DNA of 64,000 bases from Lachnospira eligens (GCF_009680455.1 NZ_WKRD01000006.1:167709-231708); one strand, 5' to 3'. Counted from the stretch's first letter, positions 9,757 to 18,701 are shown. A program made the numbers and translations. Notes: generated by a model not told the origin, from the sequence alone.

Positions 9757-10311
9757 ATGGATGATAAACAGATAATCAATTTATTTTTTCAAAGGGATGA
9801 AGATGCAATTAATGCAGTTGATGAAAAATATGGTTCTAAGTTAAATGCACTGGCAGCCAATATGCTGCAATCAAGAGAGGACGGGCTGGAATGTGTTAAT
9901 GACACGTATATGAAGGCATGGAACAGCATACCGCCTGCAAGACCAGAGTATTTATTCGCATTTCTGGCAGCATCTGCAAGAAATATTGCGATTGATATGA
10001 TAAGAAAAAACAATGCGGGAAAGAGACAGGCCAAAGTGGTTGAATTGACAAAAGAACTGGAAGAATGCATAGGTGATGGCGGATTGCATACACATCTGGA
10101 CAAGGAAGATATTGGAGAGATGTTATCGCATTTTCTTGAAACAGTTGATAAAAATAAAAGAATTATATTTCTCAGGCGGTACTGGTACTCGGATTCAATT
10201 AAAGATATTTCAGAAAGGATGCAGATGAGCGAATCAGCAGTGAAAGTTACTCTTCACAGAACGAGAAAAGAATTAAAAAGATATCTGGAAAGCGAGGGTT
10301 TATATCTATGA
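9757..10311 (+). CDS. ECF-type RNA polymerase sigma factor
   Basis: 184 residues. Region 2 spans about residues 10-85 (DGLECVNDTYMKAWNSIPP, then LAASARNIAIDMIRKN). Region 4 helix-turn-helix is about residues 120-175 (IIFLRRYWYSDSIKDISERM, MSESAVKVTLHRTRKELKRYL). There is no region 3, as expected for this class. The following gene overlaps it by 4 bp (ATGA), giving translational coupling to a membrane protein that is the likely anti-sigma factor. Targets are unknown, but the putative autoregulatory promoter upstream gives a search pattern. Confidence 0.92.
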   Translation: MDDKQIINLFFQRDEDAINAVDEKYGSKLNALAANMLQSREDGLECVNDTYMKAWNSIPPARPEYLFAFLAASARNIAIDMIRKNNAGKRQAKVVELTKELEECIGDGGLHTHLDKEDIGEMLSHFLETVDKNKRIIFLRRYWYSDSIKDISERMQMSESAVKVTLHRTRKELKRYLESEGLYL

Positions 10312-11183
10312 AAAAATCAGAGGCAATGGATTTATATGAAGGACTTAATGAAATTAGTCCGAAAATGATTGAAGAAGCAGGAAATTACAAGAAAACTGCC
10401 AGTGTGGATATCAGGTATAAAAAGAGCAATAATGTAAAGAAGATAATTGCAGCAGGTCTTGTGGCCGCAGCGGCTGTTACTGCTGTATTGGGAGTCAGAG
10501 GATTGAAGACTTCTGTAACAGGAAGCGGAAACCAGAGCAGTAATCAGCCAGCATCAGAGCAGACAGGATTTAAAATTGCTCATGTTATGAATGTGTATGC
10601 AGCCGGGCTTGATGATACATCGGAATGTATTTTTTCTAATGATGAGAAAAATGCTGGTGTATCAGGAGTTGTGGCTGGAATTTCAAGCCAGGTTGGAGAT
10701 TCATCTGTGATGGGACAGGTTATGGCTGGTATAAATGTAACGGGCGAAGATATCTCAAAGATTAAGTATTCTATAACGGGAAATGATTCAGATGTGACAT
10801 ATAATCTGGCGAGAATGAAAGAGGTTGACAAGGACAGTCCTGAATATCAGACATCTTCTGAAAAATTCAGAAAACAGACGGAGAACGGCTATGCATATTA
10901 CATTATTGAAGATATCGGGGAAGAGTATGAGGAGAGCGGCAACAGTCAGAGCGAGGGCGTACAGATTGTAAAGTTTTCAAAGCAGTTAGAAAAAGAATCT
11001 TTGTATCAGGACCGTCAGGTATACAATGAGATGGTTAAAAATATGTATGAAGGACTTACATTAAGTATAACTGTGACATATGGAGACGGAACAACAGAGA
11101 TTGTTGATGTGGGATTCAAGACAGCTGAAGGCAGTGATGACCTGGAAAAGGTTTCAGACAAAGTGATTGTGTATGTGAAATGA
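10308..11183 (+). CDS. Membrane-anchored partner of the ECF sigma factor (likely anti-sigma)
   Basis: 291 residues. A cytoplasmic N-terminus of about 45 residues is followed by one transmembrane helix (IIAAGLVAAAAVTAVLGV) and a long extracytoplasmic domain without recognised motifs, rich in Ser, Gly and Glu. Single-pass proteins encoded directly after ECF sigma genes usually hold the sigma factor at the membrane until a signal releases it. No zinc-binding HxxxCxxC motif is visible, so it is not a ZAS-type anti-sigma; it resembles the DUF4179-like group in layout only. The role is inferred from context. Confidence 0.65.
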   Translation: MKKSEAMDLYEGLNEISPKMIEEAGNYKKTASVDIRYKKSNNVKKIIAAGLVAAAAVTAVLGVRGLKTSVTGSGNQSSNQPASEQTGFKIAHVMNVYAAGLDDTSECIFSNDEKNAGVSGVVAGISSQVGDSSVMGQVMAGINVTGEDISKIKYSITGNDSDVTYNLARMKEVDKDSPEYQTSSEKFRKQTENGYAYYIIEDIGEEYEESGNSQSEGVQIVKFSKQLEKESLYQDRQVYNEMVKNMYEGLTLSITVTYGDGTTEIVDVGFKTAEGSDDLEKVSDKVIVYVK

Positions 11184-11256
11184 CAGTTGATAGAAGAGCG
11201 CAAGACGAAGAATCATGTGTCTTTAAGTTGTCTTCAAACAAATTGAACACAAACAA

Positions 11257-11290
11257 AAAAGGAAGCCGCTTAAATGCTGGCTTCCTTTTA
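11257..11290. terminator. Terminator between ECF operon and tRNA-Gly (both directions)
   Basis: GGAAGCC (11261-11267) pairs with GGCTTCC (11279-11285), flanked by A-run on the left and T-run on the right. It can terminate the tRNA transcript on the minus strand and the anti-sigma transcript on the plus strand. Confidence 0.85.
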
Positions 11291-11301
11291 AAATTAAAAA
11301 G

Positions 11302-11373
<72 letters not shown>

Positions 11374-11418
11374 ATAATTAATGTTCTTTAATTAAATTCT
11401 CTTGTGAACACAAACAAG

Positions 11419-11447
11419 ATAATACACATAAAACTTTAATCTGTCAA
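11419..11447 (-). promoter_or_regulatory. Sigma-A promoter of tRNA-Gly copy 1
   Basis: On the minus strand TTGACA (complement of 11442-11447), 17-bp spacer, TATTAT (complement of 11419-11424). It lies 45 bp before the tRNA. Confidence 0.85.
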
Positions 11448-11496
11448 GTATAAATTTAAAAAAGTTGAATCTATAATGCTATAGATGAGGGGGAAA

Positions 11497-11783
11497 CCTA
11501 CTAAGACTGCTAAATATGATGAAATGGTAGGTTTATCAAGAGGAAATTCTGAGGAGAATTAACGAGAATAAAGAAAATTGCCTACTAAATTGATGATTTA
11601 TGCGAGAATAGTAGGTTTTTTTTCAAACCAAATCTGTCTGATATTACAGATATGAGAAAAAAGACATACTAAAAGTGTGAATTATGACAAAATAGTAGGT
11701 ATTTAAGTTGGGAAGAAGCATTACATACCAGCTAACAATAAGAAAAGACCTACTGGATTATGAAAATTGATGAGATAGTAGGT
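11497..11783. repeat. Array of four 84-bp-spaced hairpin units (CCTACTA...TAGTAGG)
   Basis: Four imperfect 35-36-nt palindromes start at 11497, 11581, 11665 and 11749, exactly 84 bp apart. Each begins CCTACT (or CATACT) and ends TAGTAGGT (GGTAGGT in the first), with a loop that usually holds TATGA or similar about 10 nt before the 3' arm. The 48-bp spacers are AT-rich and unrelated to one another. The array fills the 510-bp interval between the two tRNA-Gly genes. It contains no credible ORF. Function unknown; see findings. Confidence 0.8.
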
Positions 11784-11835
11784 TATTTATGTGTGCTTTG
11801 CGGCACGTATAATGTCTTGAAACAAATTGAGCACA

Positions 11836-11876
11836 AAAAAAGAGGAAGTCAGCATGTACTGACTTCCTCTTAAAAA
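11836..11876. terminator. Terminator of tRNA-Gly copy 2
   Basis: AGAGGAAGTCAG (11841-11852) pairs perfectly with CTGACTTCCTCT (11859-11870), flanked by A and T/A runs. It is the homologue of the copy 1 terminator with a changed but still paired stem. Confidence 0.85.
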
Positions 11877-11883
11877 ATAATAG

Positions 11884-11955
<72 letters not shown>

Positions 11956-11968
11956 AAACACATTTAAG

Positions 11969-11997
11969 ATAATAATGGCAAAATGACATTTTGTCAA
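11969..11997 (-). promoter_or_regulatory. Sigma-A promoter of tRNA-Gly copy 2
   Basis: On the minus strand TTGACA (complement of 11992-11997), 17-bp spacer, TATTAT (complement of 11969-11974). Confidence 0.85.
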
Positions 11998-12148
11998 CAC
12001 TTTTTTCGGAAAAAATTCGGAAAACTTTTTTAAATTTGAATTTCTGAAAAATTAATATATGGGAAAGGACGTCAGGGATTTCTATTTTTTTGATAATATG
12101 GTATACTTTGCATGCTGAGTAGCAGAATTAGAAAGAATGGAGATTATT

Positions 12149-12376
12149 ATGAATCCAGCATCAATTATGAAGCTTATGAGTGCCAAGAACAAGTTTCAGA
12201 AGAATCATCCGAAGTTTGTGGCATTTCTTAACAGATGTTTTGCAGGAGGTCTTAAGGAAGGAACTATAATTGAGATTACAGTTACTAATCCTGGAGAGGC
12301 ACCTATAACATCTAATATAAAGGTACAGCAGTCTGATTTGGAACTGCTTGAAGAATTAAAAGAAATGGGGAGATAG
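12149..12376 (+). CDS. Small conserved-looking protein of unknown function, 75 aa
   Basis: Begins MNPASIMKLMSAKNKFQKNHP. An amphipathic N-terminal half is followed by a beta-like stretch (TIIEITVTNPG) and an acidic end. An earlier ATG at 12137 overlaps the GGAG ribosome site (12139-12142), so 12149, 6 nt downstream of that site, is chosen. No signal or membrane segment is seen. It lies 41 bp before trkA in the same direction and may be the first gene of the potassium operon. Function not recognised. Confidence 0.7.
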   Translation: MNPASIMKLMSAKNKFQKNHPKFVAFLNRCFAGGLKEGTIIEITVTNPGEAPITSNIKVQQSDLELLEELKEMGR

Positions 12377-12417
12377 TTTGCTTCGCAAAACAACGCGAAA
12401 TAATAAGGAGGATTGGA

Positions 12418-13809
12418 ATGTTTGGGAATGACAAGTCCAGAAAGAACGGACTTAATATTATAGTTGTAGGAGGCGGTAAGGTTGGTGCCACTCTTGTTGA
12501 GAGACTCAGCAGGGAGAACCATGATGTTACTCTTATTGATAAGAACAGGGTTAAGCTTGATGCAATAACAGGTGCATATGATGTTATGGGAGTTGAGGGC
12601 AATGGTGCTAGCTTTGCTGTTCAGAAAGAAGCCGGTATTGACTCAGCTGACCTTCTTATATCGGTAACTGATTCTGATGAGCTGAATCTTTTATGCTGTA
12701 CACTTGCAAAGAGGGCTGGCAGATGTGAGGCAATTGCAAGAGTAAGAACACCTGAATACAGTCAGGAGGCTGCATTTTTAAGAGACAGATTAGGTCTGGC
12801 AATGATTATTAATCCGGAATTTGAGGCTGCAAGTGAGATAGCACGTGTGCTTTACATGCCGACAGCACTTGAGATTGGAACATTCGCACATGGACAGGCA
12901 GAGATGATTAAGATAAAAGTCCCTGAGGGTAACCAGATGTGTGGCCATACTCTTGCGGAGATATCTAAGGCTTCATCATCTAAGGTTCTTATATGTGCAG
13001 TTGAGAGGGATGGGGAGGTGTTCATTCCATCAGGACATTTTATTATAAGGGCAGATGATAAGTTATCTTTCATTGCATCAAGAAAGAATGCAAGGACATT
13101 TCTTGCAAGTGTAGGTTTTCAGACACATCAGGTCAAGAGTACCATGATTGTCGGAGGTGGAAGAGTTGCATATTATCTTGCAAAACAGCTTCTTAACATG
13201 GGAATTGATGTAAAGATTATTGAGAATGACAAGGAACGCGCGTTAAAGTTAAGCGAAGAGCTTTCGGGAGCTGTTATTATCAATGGTGATGGTACTGACG
13301 AGAGCCTTTTAAGAGAAGAGGGGATTGAGTATGTGGAGAGCTTTGTCCCTCTTACAGGGATTGATGAAGAGAATGTAATGCTTACTCTATATGCAAGAAA
13401 AGTATCTGAAGCCAAATGTATTACGAAAATAACAAGAATGGGATTCAGCAGTGTTATTAACAGCCTTGATCTTGGCAGTGTGATTTATCCAAGATATATA
13501 ACATCAGAAGCTATCATTGCTTATGTAAGAGCTAAGAAGGAGTCTATGGGAAGCAATAACATACAGACCTTGTATCATTTGTTTGACCAGAAGGCGGAAG
13601 CTATAGAGTTTAACGTTGATAAGGAATCAGGAGTTACGGGCAAGCAGTTTATGGAACTTAAGCTGAAGGATAATCTGCTTATAGCACTTATTAACCGTAA
13701 TGGTAAGATTATTATTCCAAGTGGTACTGACAGCCTTATGGTTGGAGATACTGTGGTTATTGTAACAACTCATACAGGGTTTGATGCTATAACTGATATT
13801 CTTAGATAG
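12418..13809 (+). CDS. trkA: Trk potassium uptake, regulatory NAD-binding subunit
   Basis: 463 residues with two RCK modules, each a Rossmann fold plus a RCK_C ligand domain. The first nucleotide loop is VVGGGKVGATL near residue 15 and the second VGGGRVAYYL near residue 245. The two RCK_C domains follow each fold. TrkA forms a cytosolic ring under the TrkH channel and gates it in response to nucleotides. AAGGAGG precedes the start. trkH follows after 20 bp, giving a complete Trk system. Confidence 0.95.
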   Translation: MFGNDKSRKNGLNIIVVGGGKVGATLVERLSRENHDVTLIDKNRVKLDAITGAYDVMGVEGNGASFAVQKEAGIDSADLLISVTDSDELNLLCCTLAKRAGRCEAIARVRTPEYSQEAAFLRDRLGLAMIINPEFEAASEIARVLYMPTALEIGTFAHGQAEMIKIKVPEGNQMCGHTLAEISKASSSKVLICAVERDGEVFIPSGHFIIRADDKLSFIASRKNARTFLASVGFQTHQVKSTMIVGGGRVAYYLAKQLLNMGIDVKIIENDKERALKLSEELSGAVIINGDGTDESLLREEGIEYVESFVPLTGIDEENVMLTLYARKVSEAKCITKITRMGFSSVINSLDLGSVIYPRYITSEAIIAYVRAKKESMGSNNIQTLYHLFDQKAEAIEFNVDKESGVTGKQFMELKLKDNLLIALINRNGKIIIPSGTDSLMVGDTVVIVTTHTGFDAITDILR

Positions 13810-13829
13810 GAAAGGCTGGGAACATTGAT

Positions 13830-15317
13830 ATGAACAGTTCTATAGTAAGATATATTCTTGGACATGTTTTAAAGATAGAAGCGGCTCTTATGGTCATTCC
13901 TGTGATTGTTGGCGTTATATACAGGGAGAAGGCAATATCTGCATTCCTGATAACAATGGCATTATGTGCTGTATGTGGGATTCTTATGACAATTAAAAAA
14001 CCTGCCAATACAGTTTTTTATCTGAAGGAGGGGTGTGTTACAACTGCACTCAGCTGGATTCTTATGAGTATATTTGGCTGCCTGCCTTTTTCTATAAGCA
14101 GGGAAATTCCTTCATTTACAGATGCACTTTTTGAGACAATATCAGGATTTACAACAACAGGAGCAAGTATATTAAGTGAAGTTGAAGGACTGTCACAGAG
14201 CATTATGTTCTGGAGATGCTTTACTCACTGGATTGGTGGTATGGGAGTTCTGGTATTTCTGCTTGCAGTAATACCTCTTACAGGTGGCTCTAATATCAAT
14301 CTTATGAAAGCAGAGAGTCCGGGACCATCAGTGGGTAAACTTGTTCCTAAGATCAGATATACAGCAAGAATACTGTATATTATATATTTTGGGATGACTG
14401 TACTTCAGACAATTCTTCTTCTTTTTGGAGGAATGACATTCCTTGATGCACTTAATACAGCCATGGGAACAGCAGGAACAGGTGGATTTGGTATCAGAAA
14501 TGACAGCTTTACAAGCTTTTCACCTTATATCCAGTGGGTTGTAACCATATTTATGATATTGTTTGGCGTTAATTTCAACGCGTATTATCTTATTGTTCTA
14601 AGACAGTTTAAGAAGGCTGTTAAAGTAGAAGAGGTAAGATGTTATTTCGGAATTATCCTTGCAGCAACAGCAATTATATTTGTTAATATATACAGAAGTG
14701 TAGGTGCTGTTGAACTTACACTGAGACAGTCAATGTTTCAGGTTGCATCTATTATAACGACAACCGGATTTTCATCAGTGGATTTTGATATGTGGCCGTC
14801 ACTGTCAAAGTCGGTGCTTGTTGTACTGATGTTTGTGGGAGCATGTGCCGGAAGTACAGGTGGCGGAATTAAGGTTTCCAGGTTTATAATAGGGATAAAG
14901 ACAATATTCAGAGAGATTCAGTCATATATTCATCCTAAGAGTGTTAAGGTGATTAAGACAGAAGGAAAGCCTGTTGATAGTGAAACATGCAGGTCGGTGA
15001 GTATATATTTCATAACATTTATCATGATATTCACAGCGTCTTTACTGCTAATATCTATTGAAGGAAAGGATATTGTGACGAATTTCACTGCAGTAGCAGC
15101 GACTATTAATAATATAGGTCCGGGGCTTTCGGCTGTCGGACCGACACAGAATTTTGGAAGTTATTCTGATTTCAGCAAATATGTACTGATGTTTGATATG
15201 CTTGCCGGACGACTGGAGTTATTTCCACTGATAATTCTGTTCACACCTTCAATATGGAAGGATCTTGTAACCAAGAAGGTTTCTGAAAGGAAAATGCGTA
15301 GAATAAGAAGGGGTTAA
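13830..15317 (+). CDS. trkH: Trk potassium uptake, membrane channel subunit
   Basis: 495 residues with about ten to twelve transmembrane helices and four pore-loop repeats: TTTGASI near residue 110, GTAGTGGFGI near 213, TTTGFSSVD near 310, and a last one containing NNIGPGLS near 430. These loops form the single K+ pathway of the SKT superfamily. It depends on the TrkA ring encoded just upstream. A GAAAGG site precedes the start. Confidence 0.95.
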   Translation: MNSSIVRYILGHVLKIEAALMVIPVIVGVIYREKAISAFLITMALCAVCGILMTIKKPANTVFYLKEGCVTTALSWILMSIFGCLPFSISREIPSFTDALFETISGFTTTGASILSEVEGLSQSIMFWRCFTHWIGGMGVLVFLLAVIPLTGGSNINLMKAESPGPSVGKLVPKIRYTARILYIIYFGMTVLQTILLLFGGMTFLDALNTAMGTAGTGGFGIRNDSFTSFSPYIQWVVTIFMILFGVNFNAYYLIVLRQFKKAVKVEEVRCYFGIILAATAIIFVNIYRSVGAVELTLRQSMFQVASIITTTGFSSVDFDMWPSLSKSVLVVLMFVGACAGSTGGGIKVSRFIIGIKTIFREIQSYIHPKSVKVIKTEGKPVDSETCRSVSIYFITFIMIFTASLLLISIEGKDIVTNFTAVAATINNIGPGLSAVGPTQNFGSYSDFSKYVLMFDMLAGRLELFPLIILFTPSIWKDLVTKKVSERKMRRIRRG

Positions 15318-15319
15318 GT

Positions 15320-16417
15320 ATGAGTAATGTATCTGATTATTTGAAATGGAGAGGTGACCTTGATTTTAGCCAGGCACCATTTAATGACGTGGACAATTTA
15401 ATACTTGCGCAGATTGCATATGTTGATTTTACTGATATTGTACCGGCACCGGGAAGTATCGAGACTATTACAATTGCGGAAGCGGCAGACACATTTTTTG
15501 ATACCCATGATGAGAAGGAGATTAAGAAATGCAAATCTTTCATAGGAAAAGCTCCGTATCTTTTAAGGGAGGCAGCAGCAACAAAAAGATTTGGTTCACT
15601 TATACTTACTAATTATGTTGATTATGTCGATGGCGGCAAAGAAGAACAGTTTGCAGCATTTCATGTAAGAATCGATAACAGACTTACGTATATTGCTTTC
15701 AGGGGAACTGATGATACACTTGTGGGCTGGAAAGAGGATTTTAACATGAGTTTCTTATCCCCTGTTCCATCGCAGAAGGATGCGGTAAGATATATTGACA
15801 CAACCGTGCAGCGTTCAGAAGGAAAGCTGATTCTTGGCGGACATTCCAAAGGTGGTAATCTGGCAGTATATGCATCAGTATTTGCAAGACCATCAGTGAA
15901 GAAAAGAATTATTACTGTTTATAATAATGATGGTCCGGGATTTGACAGTGATTTTGTAAAGCATCCGGATTATCTGGCAATTCTGCCTAAGATTAAGAGT
16001 ATTGTTCCTTATGGCTCAGTTGTTGGAATGCTTCTTAATCATGATGGGGATTATGAGGTTGTAAAGAGCAGCCAGTCAGGTCTTATGCAGCATGATTCTA
16101 TGTCATGGCAGGTTATAGGACCAGATTTTGAGACTGAGCAGGAGTTAAGCCCTAAGAGTAAAAGGTTAAATGCAGCACTGAGCGCATGGATAGACGGGCT
16201 TACAAGAGAACAGAGGGCAGAATTCGTAGATACATTATTCTCACTGGTAACTGCAAGTGGTGCAAAGAACCTTTCAGAGATAAGTACAGCCAGGTTTAAG
16301 AATATTAATGCCGTTCTTAAGTCTTTCAGGGAACTTGACAAATCAGAACGTGCAATGATACTTAAGATATTTGCTTCACTTACAGGTGAGATTGGAAAAG
16401 CTTATAAGAGCAATTAA
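15320..16417 (+). CDS. Mbeg1/DUF2974-like alpha/beta hydrolase
   Basis: 365 residues. The nucleophile elbow GGHSKGGNLAVY (near residue 175) is typical of the DUF2974 lipase-like family, where Ser, a later Asp and His form a triad. An AFRGTDDT motif lies upstream, as in class 3 lipases. No signal peptide is seen, so it acts in the cytosol. It starts 2 bp after the trkH stop with AAGGGG as ribosome site and is therefore part of the trk operon. The substrate is unknown. Confidence 0.85.
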   Translation: MSNVSDYLKWRGDLDFSQAPFNDVDNLILAQIAYVDFTDIVPAPGSIETITIAEAADTFFDTHDEKEIKKCKSFIGKAPYLLREAAATKRFGSLILTNYVDYVDGGKEEQFAAFHVRIDNRLTYIAFRGTDDTLVGWKEDFNMSFLSPVPSQKDAVRYIDTTVQRSEGKLILGGHSKGGNLAVYASVFARPSVKKRIITVYNNDGPGFDSDFVKHPDYLAILPKIKSIVPYGSVVGMLLNHDGDYEVVKSSQSGLMQHDSMSWQVIGPDFETEQELSPKSKRLNAALSAWIDGLTREQRAEFVDTLFSLVTASGAKNLSEISTARFKNINAVLKSFRELDKSERAMILKIFASLTGEIGKAYKSN

Positions 16418-16431
16418 TAAGGAGATAAAGA

Positions 16432-16587
16432 ATGGGACAGGTTATATCAGCAGGAATATTGTTAGTTGTGGTTGTTGCCATATATATTGCAGTTTCATAT
16501 AAGCACGAAAAAAGCGGTCTTGGGAAGGGCTGTGATGGTAATTGCGGCTCATGTGGATTAAGAAGCTGTAAAACTGACAAGAAGTGA
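16432..16587 (+). CDS. FeoB-associated-type Cys-rich small membrane protein, 51 aa
   Basis: ATG 16432 follows AAGGAGATAAAG. The N-terminus is a single transmembrane helix (ISAGILLVVVVAIYIAVSY) and the C-terminus is a cysteine cluster with CDGNCGSCG and a further Cys. This matches the small FeoB-associated Cys-rich membrane proteins, which normally sit next to ferrous iron transporter genes. No feoA/feoB lies in this window, so it is an orphan here. It sits 15 bp after the hydrolase and 8 bp before the XRE gene, so it belongs to the same transcript. Confidence 0.75.
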   Translation: MGQVISAGILLVVVVAIYIAVSYKHEKSGLGKGCDGNCGSCGLRSCKTDKK

Positions 16588-16594
16588 GGCTTTA

Positions 16595-17317
16595 ATGCGT
16601 AATACGGGGGACAGGTTAAAAGAATGCCGCATTATGAAAGGCTTATCCAGAGGGGAAATGTCAGAAATGCTGAATGTCAGTACTGACTATCTTGCCCGTT
16701 TGGAGACAGGGACACAACCGGTTACATACAGGATTATAGAGAAGGTGGCAAAACTTGAAGGCTGGAACAGCGATTATATCCTGCATGGAATAGATAATAA
16801 TAATCCATTTTCAGAGTTGCACACACTATGCCCTGATTTCAGGAAAAAAGTTTTTATAAGAAATCTGCTATGTTTGTTTGACAGCATGCTTCAATTCGGG
16901 TATAAGAAAGAAAGGGTAGTGGCATATTACCATAGAATGATACTTGAGATTGTTAATGGAATGGAACTGGATGTTCCAGATAATGTGCGTACAGGATATA
17001 CACTTACAGAGATAAGACGGATACATGATATGAATAAAAAGGACATGGCAAATGTGCTTGGAATATCAGAGAGAAGCTATTGTACATTAGAGAATGGTTT
17101 GTCAAGACCAGATATAAAGATTTTACAGATAGTATATGATATGTATGGATTTAATGTGCAATATTTTCTTACACGTAATCCACTTGATTGTGAGGCTGTA
17201 AACAATATATACAGGTGTTTTGATGAACCGTTAAGAGATTTTATTATGAGACGCATCAGGGACGACTATGATGAAATAATAATTATGAAAGGCCGGACTT
17301 ATGGTAGAGATATATAG
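16595..17317 (+). CDS. XRE-family regulator with two helix-turn-helix domains
   Basis: 240 residues. HTH 1 is about residues 5-58 (KGLSRGEMSEMLNVSTDYLARLE) and HTH 2 about 135-190 (MNKKDMANVLGISERSYCTLE). A helical linker joins them. Two XRE domains in one chain could bind two half sites or looped DNA. The 3' end overlaps corA by 17 bp, so the two are translated together. Its location after the potassium genes suggests a link with ion homeostasis, which is inference. Confidence 0.8.
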   Translation: MRNTGDRLKECRIMKGLSRGEMSEMLNVSTDYLARLETGTQPVTYRIIEKVAKLEGWNSDYILHGIDNNNPFSELHTLCPDFRKKVFIRNLLCLFDSMLQFGYKKERVVAYYHRMILEIVNGMELDVPDNVRTGYTLTEIRRIHDMNKKDMANVLGISERSYCTLENGLSRPDIKILQIVYDMYGFNVQYFLTRNPLDCEAVNNIYRCFDEPLRDFIMRRIRDDYDEIIIMKGRTYGRDI

Positions 17318-18242
17318 AACAGACCAGCAGGTATTAAATACATTGACAGATATTCAGGATGGATGCTGGATTAATATGGTAGATCCGACAAGCAAGGAGC
17401 TTGAGCAGATAGCAGAACGCTTTGAAATAGAACCTGAGGATATCTCATCTGCACTTGATGAAGAAGAAAGTTCGCGTATAAGCCTTGAAGACGGATATAC
17501 TGTTATACTTGTGGATATTCCTACACCTGAGGTAAGACATGAGAAAAAAATGTATACAACAATTCCTCTTGGTATTATCCTTAAAAGTGAAGCAATAATT
17601 ACAGTGTGTAAGGTAGATACACCGATTATTAATTATTTTGTAAGAAATAAGGTGAAAGAGTTCAGTACAAAGAAAAAGATGCGTTTTATATATCAGATGC
17701 TTTTCCGTTCAGCTTTTGTGTATCAGGCTAATCTTCGTCTTATTGATAAGAAAAGAATTGAGATAGAAGAGCGGGTTGATGGAGATACGTCAGATACTGA
17801 TCTTATTGAGCTTCATGAGTTAGAATCTACACTTGTTTATTTTGCAACATCTCTTCGAGCTAACAGTATTGTGTTAGAAAGACTCAGAAGATATAAAAGA
17901 CTTGAGCAGTATCCTGAAGATATGGAGCTTCTTGAGGATGTCATGGTCGAGTACCAGCAGGCTATAGAGATGACCACGATATACAGGGATGTCATTGATG
18001 GTACAAGGGAACTGATGTCATCAGTAATTGACAGTAAGCTGAATAATGTAATGAAATACCTTACTTCAATTACAATTGTGATGGCTATTCCGACAATAAT
18101 ATCAGGCATATATGGAATGAATGTAGGTGGAGAATGGATGCCGTTTGCAAAGACACCTTTTGGATTTGAGATAATAAGTGGAATAATACTTCTGATATGT
18201 ATAATAGTTTTATGGGTATTAAGGAAGAAGAAAATGCTATAA
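17301..18242 (+). CDS. corA: CorA-family divalent cation transporter
   Basis: 313 residues. The long cytoplasmic N-domain and stalk helix are followed by two C-terminal transmembrane helices. The pore signature YGMNV lies between them, near residue 273, which defines the CorA family of pentameric Mg2+ (or Co2+/Ni2+) channels. The chain ends in a Lys/Arg-rich tail (LRKKKML). It overlaps the XRE gene by 17 bp. A strong terminator follows at once. Confidence 0.93.
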   Translation: MVEIYRTDQQVLNTLTDIQDGCWINMVDPTSKELEQIAERFEIEPEDISSALDEEESSRISLEDGYTVILVDIPTPEVRHEKKMYTTIPLGIILKSEAIITVCKVDTPIINYFVRNKVKEFSTKKKMRFIYQMLFRSAFVYQANLRLIDKKRIEIEERVDGDTSDTDLIELHELESTLVYFATSLRANSIVLERLRRYKRLEQYPEDMELLEDVMVEYQQAIEMTTIYRDVIDGTRELMSSVIDSKLNNVMKYLTSITIVMAIPTIISGIYGMNVGGEWMPFAKTPFGFEIISGIILLICIIVLWVLRKKKML

Positions 18243-18282
18243 AAGCAGTGTCTGCATTGATTGCAGGCACTGCTTTTACTTA
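18241..18282. terminator. Terminator between corA and the convergent small gene
   Basis: AAAAGCAGTG(T)CTGCA (from 18241) pairs with TGCAGGCACTGCTTTT (to 18278). A run on one side and T run on the other make it usable in both directions. Confidence 0.9.
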
Positions 18283-18296
18283 CTTATGAGTATATA

Positions 18297-18458
18297 TTAT
18301 CTGTAATTTTTCTGCCAGCGTGATACCATTTCTAAAGCCTCATTCTCAGATGATACCTTAGTAATTATAACCCCATCAAGATAGATTTCGTACACAGGAA
18401 ATTTCTTGGATGTATTGCCGTGACTTACCTCAACTCTGTTGTACTTTACGCGTTCCAT
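18297..18458 (-). CDS. Small hypothetical protein, 53 aa
   Basis: A short reading frame with a perfect AGGAGG (complement of 18466-18471) 8 nt before its ATG. It begins MERVKYNRVEVSHGNTSKKF and ends SRWQKNYR. The middle (FPVYEIYLDGVIITKVSS) looks like a small beta-sheet. It is soluble and has no recognised domain. It shares a terminator with corA on its 3' side. The clean ribosome site and terminator support expression. Confidence 0.65.
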   Translation of the reverse strand: MERVKYNRVEVSHGNTSKKFPVYEIYLDGVIITKVSSENEALEMVSRWQKNYR

Positions 18459-18503
18459 TAAAAGACCTCCTCACATTTAATAATAGTGTTACTAAGTAAA
18501 AAC

Positions 18504-18519
18504 CAACAATATGTTGTAT
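18504..18519. promoter_or_regulatory. NrdR-box-like palindrome
   Basis: CAACAATATGTTGTAT fits 13 of 16 positions of the NrdR-box pattern as I recall it (ACAC-W-ATAT-N-T-W-GTGT). It contains a CAACA/TGTTG palindrome. It lies in the 243-bp interval between the small minus-strand gene and the GGDEF gene. It is a single box without a partner, so its role is uncertain. Confidence 0.3.
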
Positions 18520-18701
18520 TATAGCATGCTTTTTAATAAAAGGAAATACTATATTTGGTATTGGTACTAAAGTACCAAAAAATTCAAATTAAACGCACTA
18601 TTATACTTGTAAAATCGACATGTATATAATATAATTTTTATAACATGTAGAAAGATTAAGTACGTATAACTAATAATAAAAAATATAAGAGGTACATTAA
18701 T

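Noticed and set aside
11497..11783. CRISPR array
   Set aside because: Repeats diverge in the middle, spacers (48 bp) exceed repeats, and no cas gene is present.
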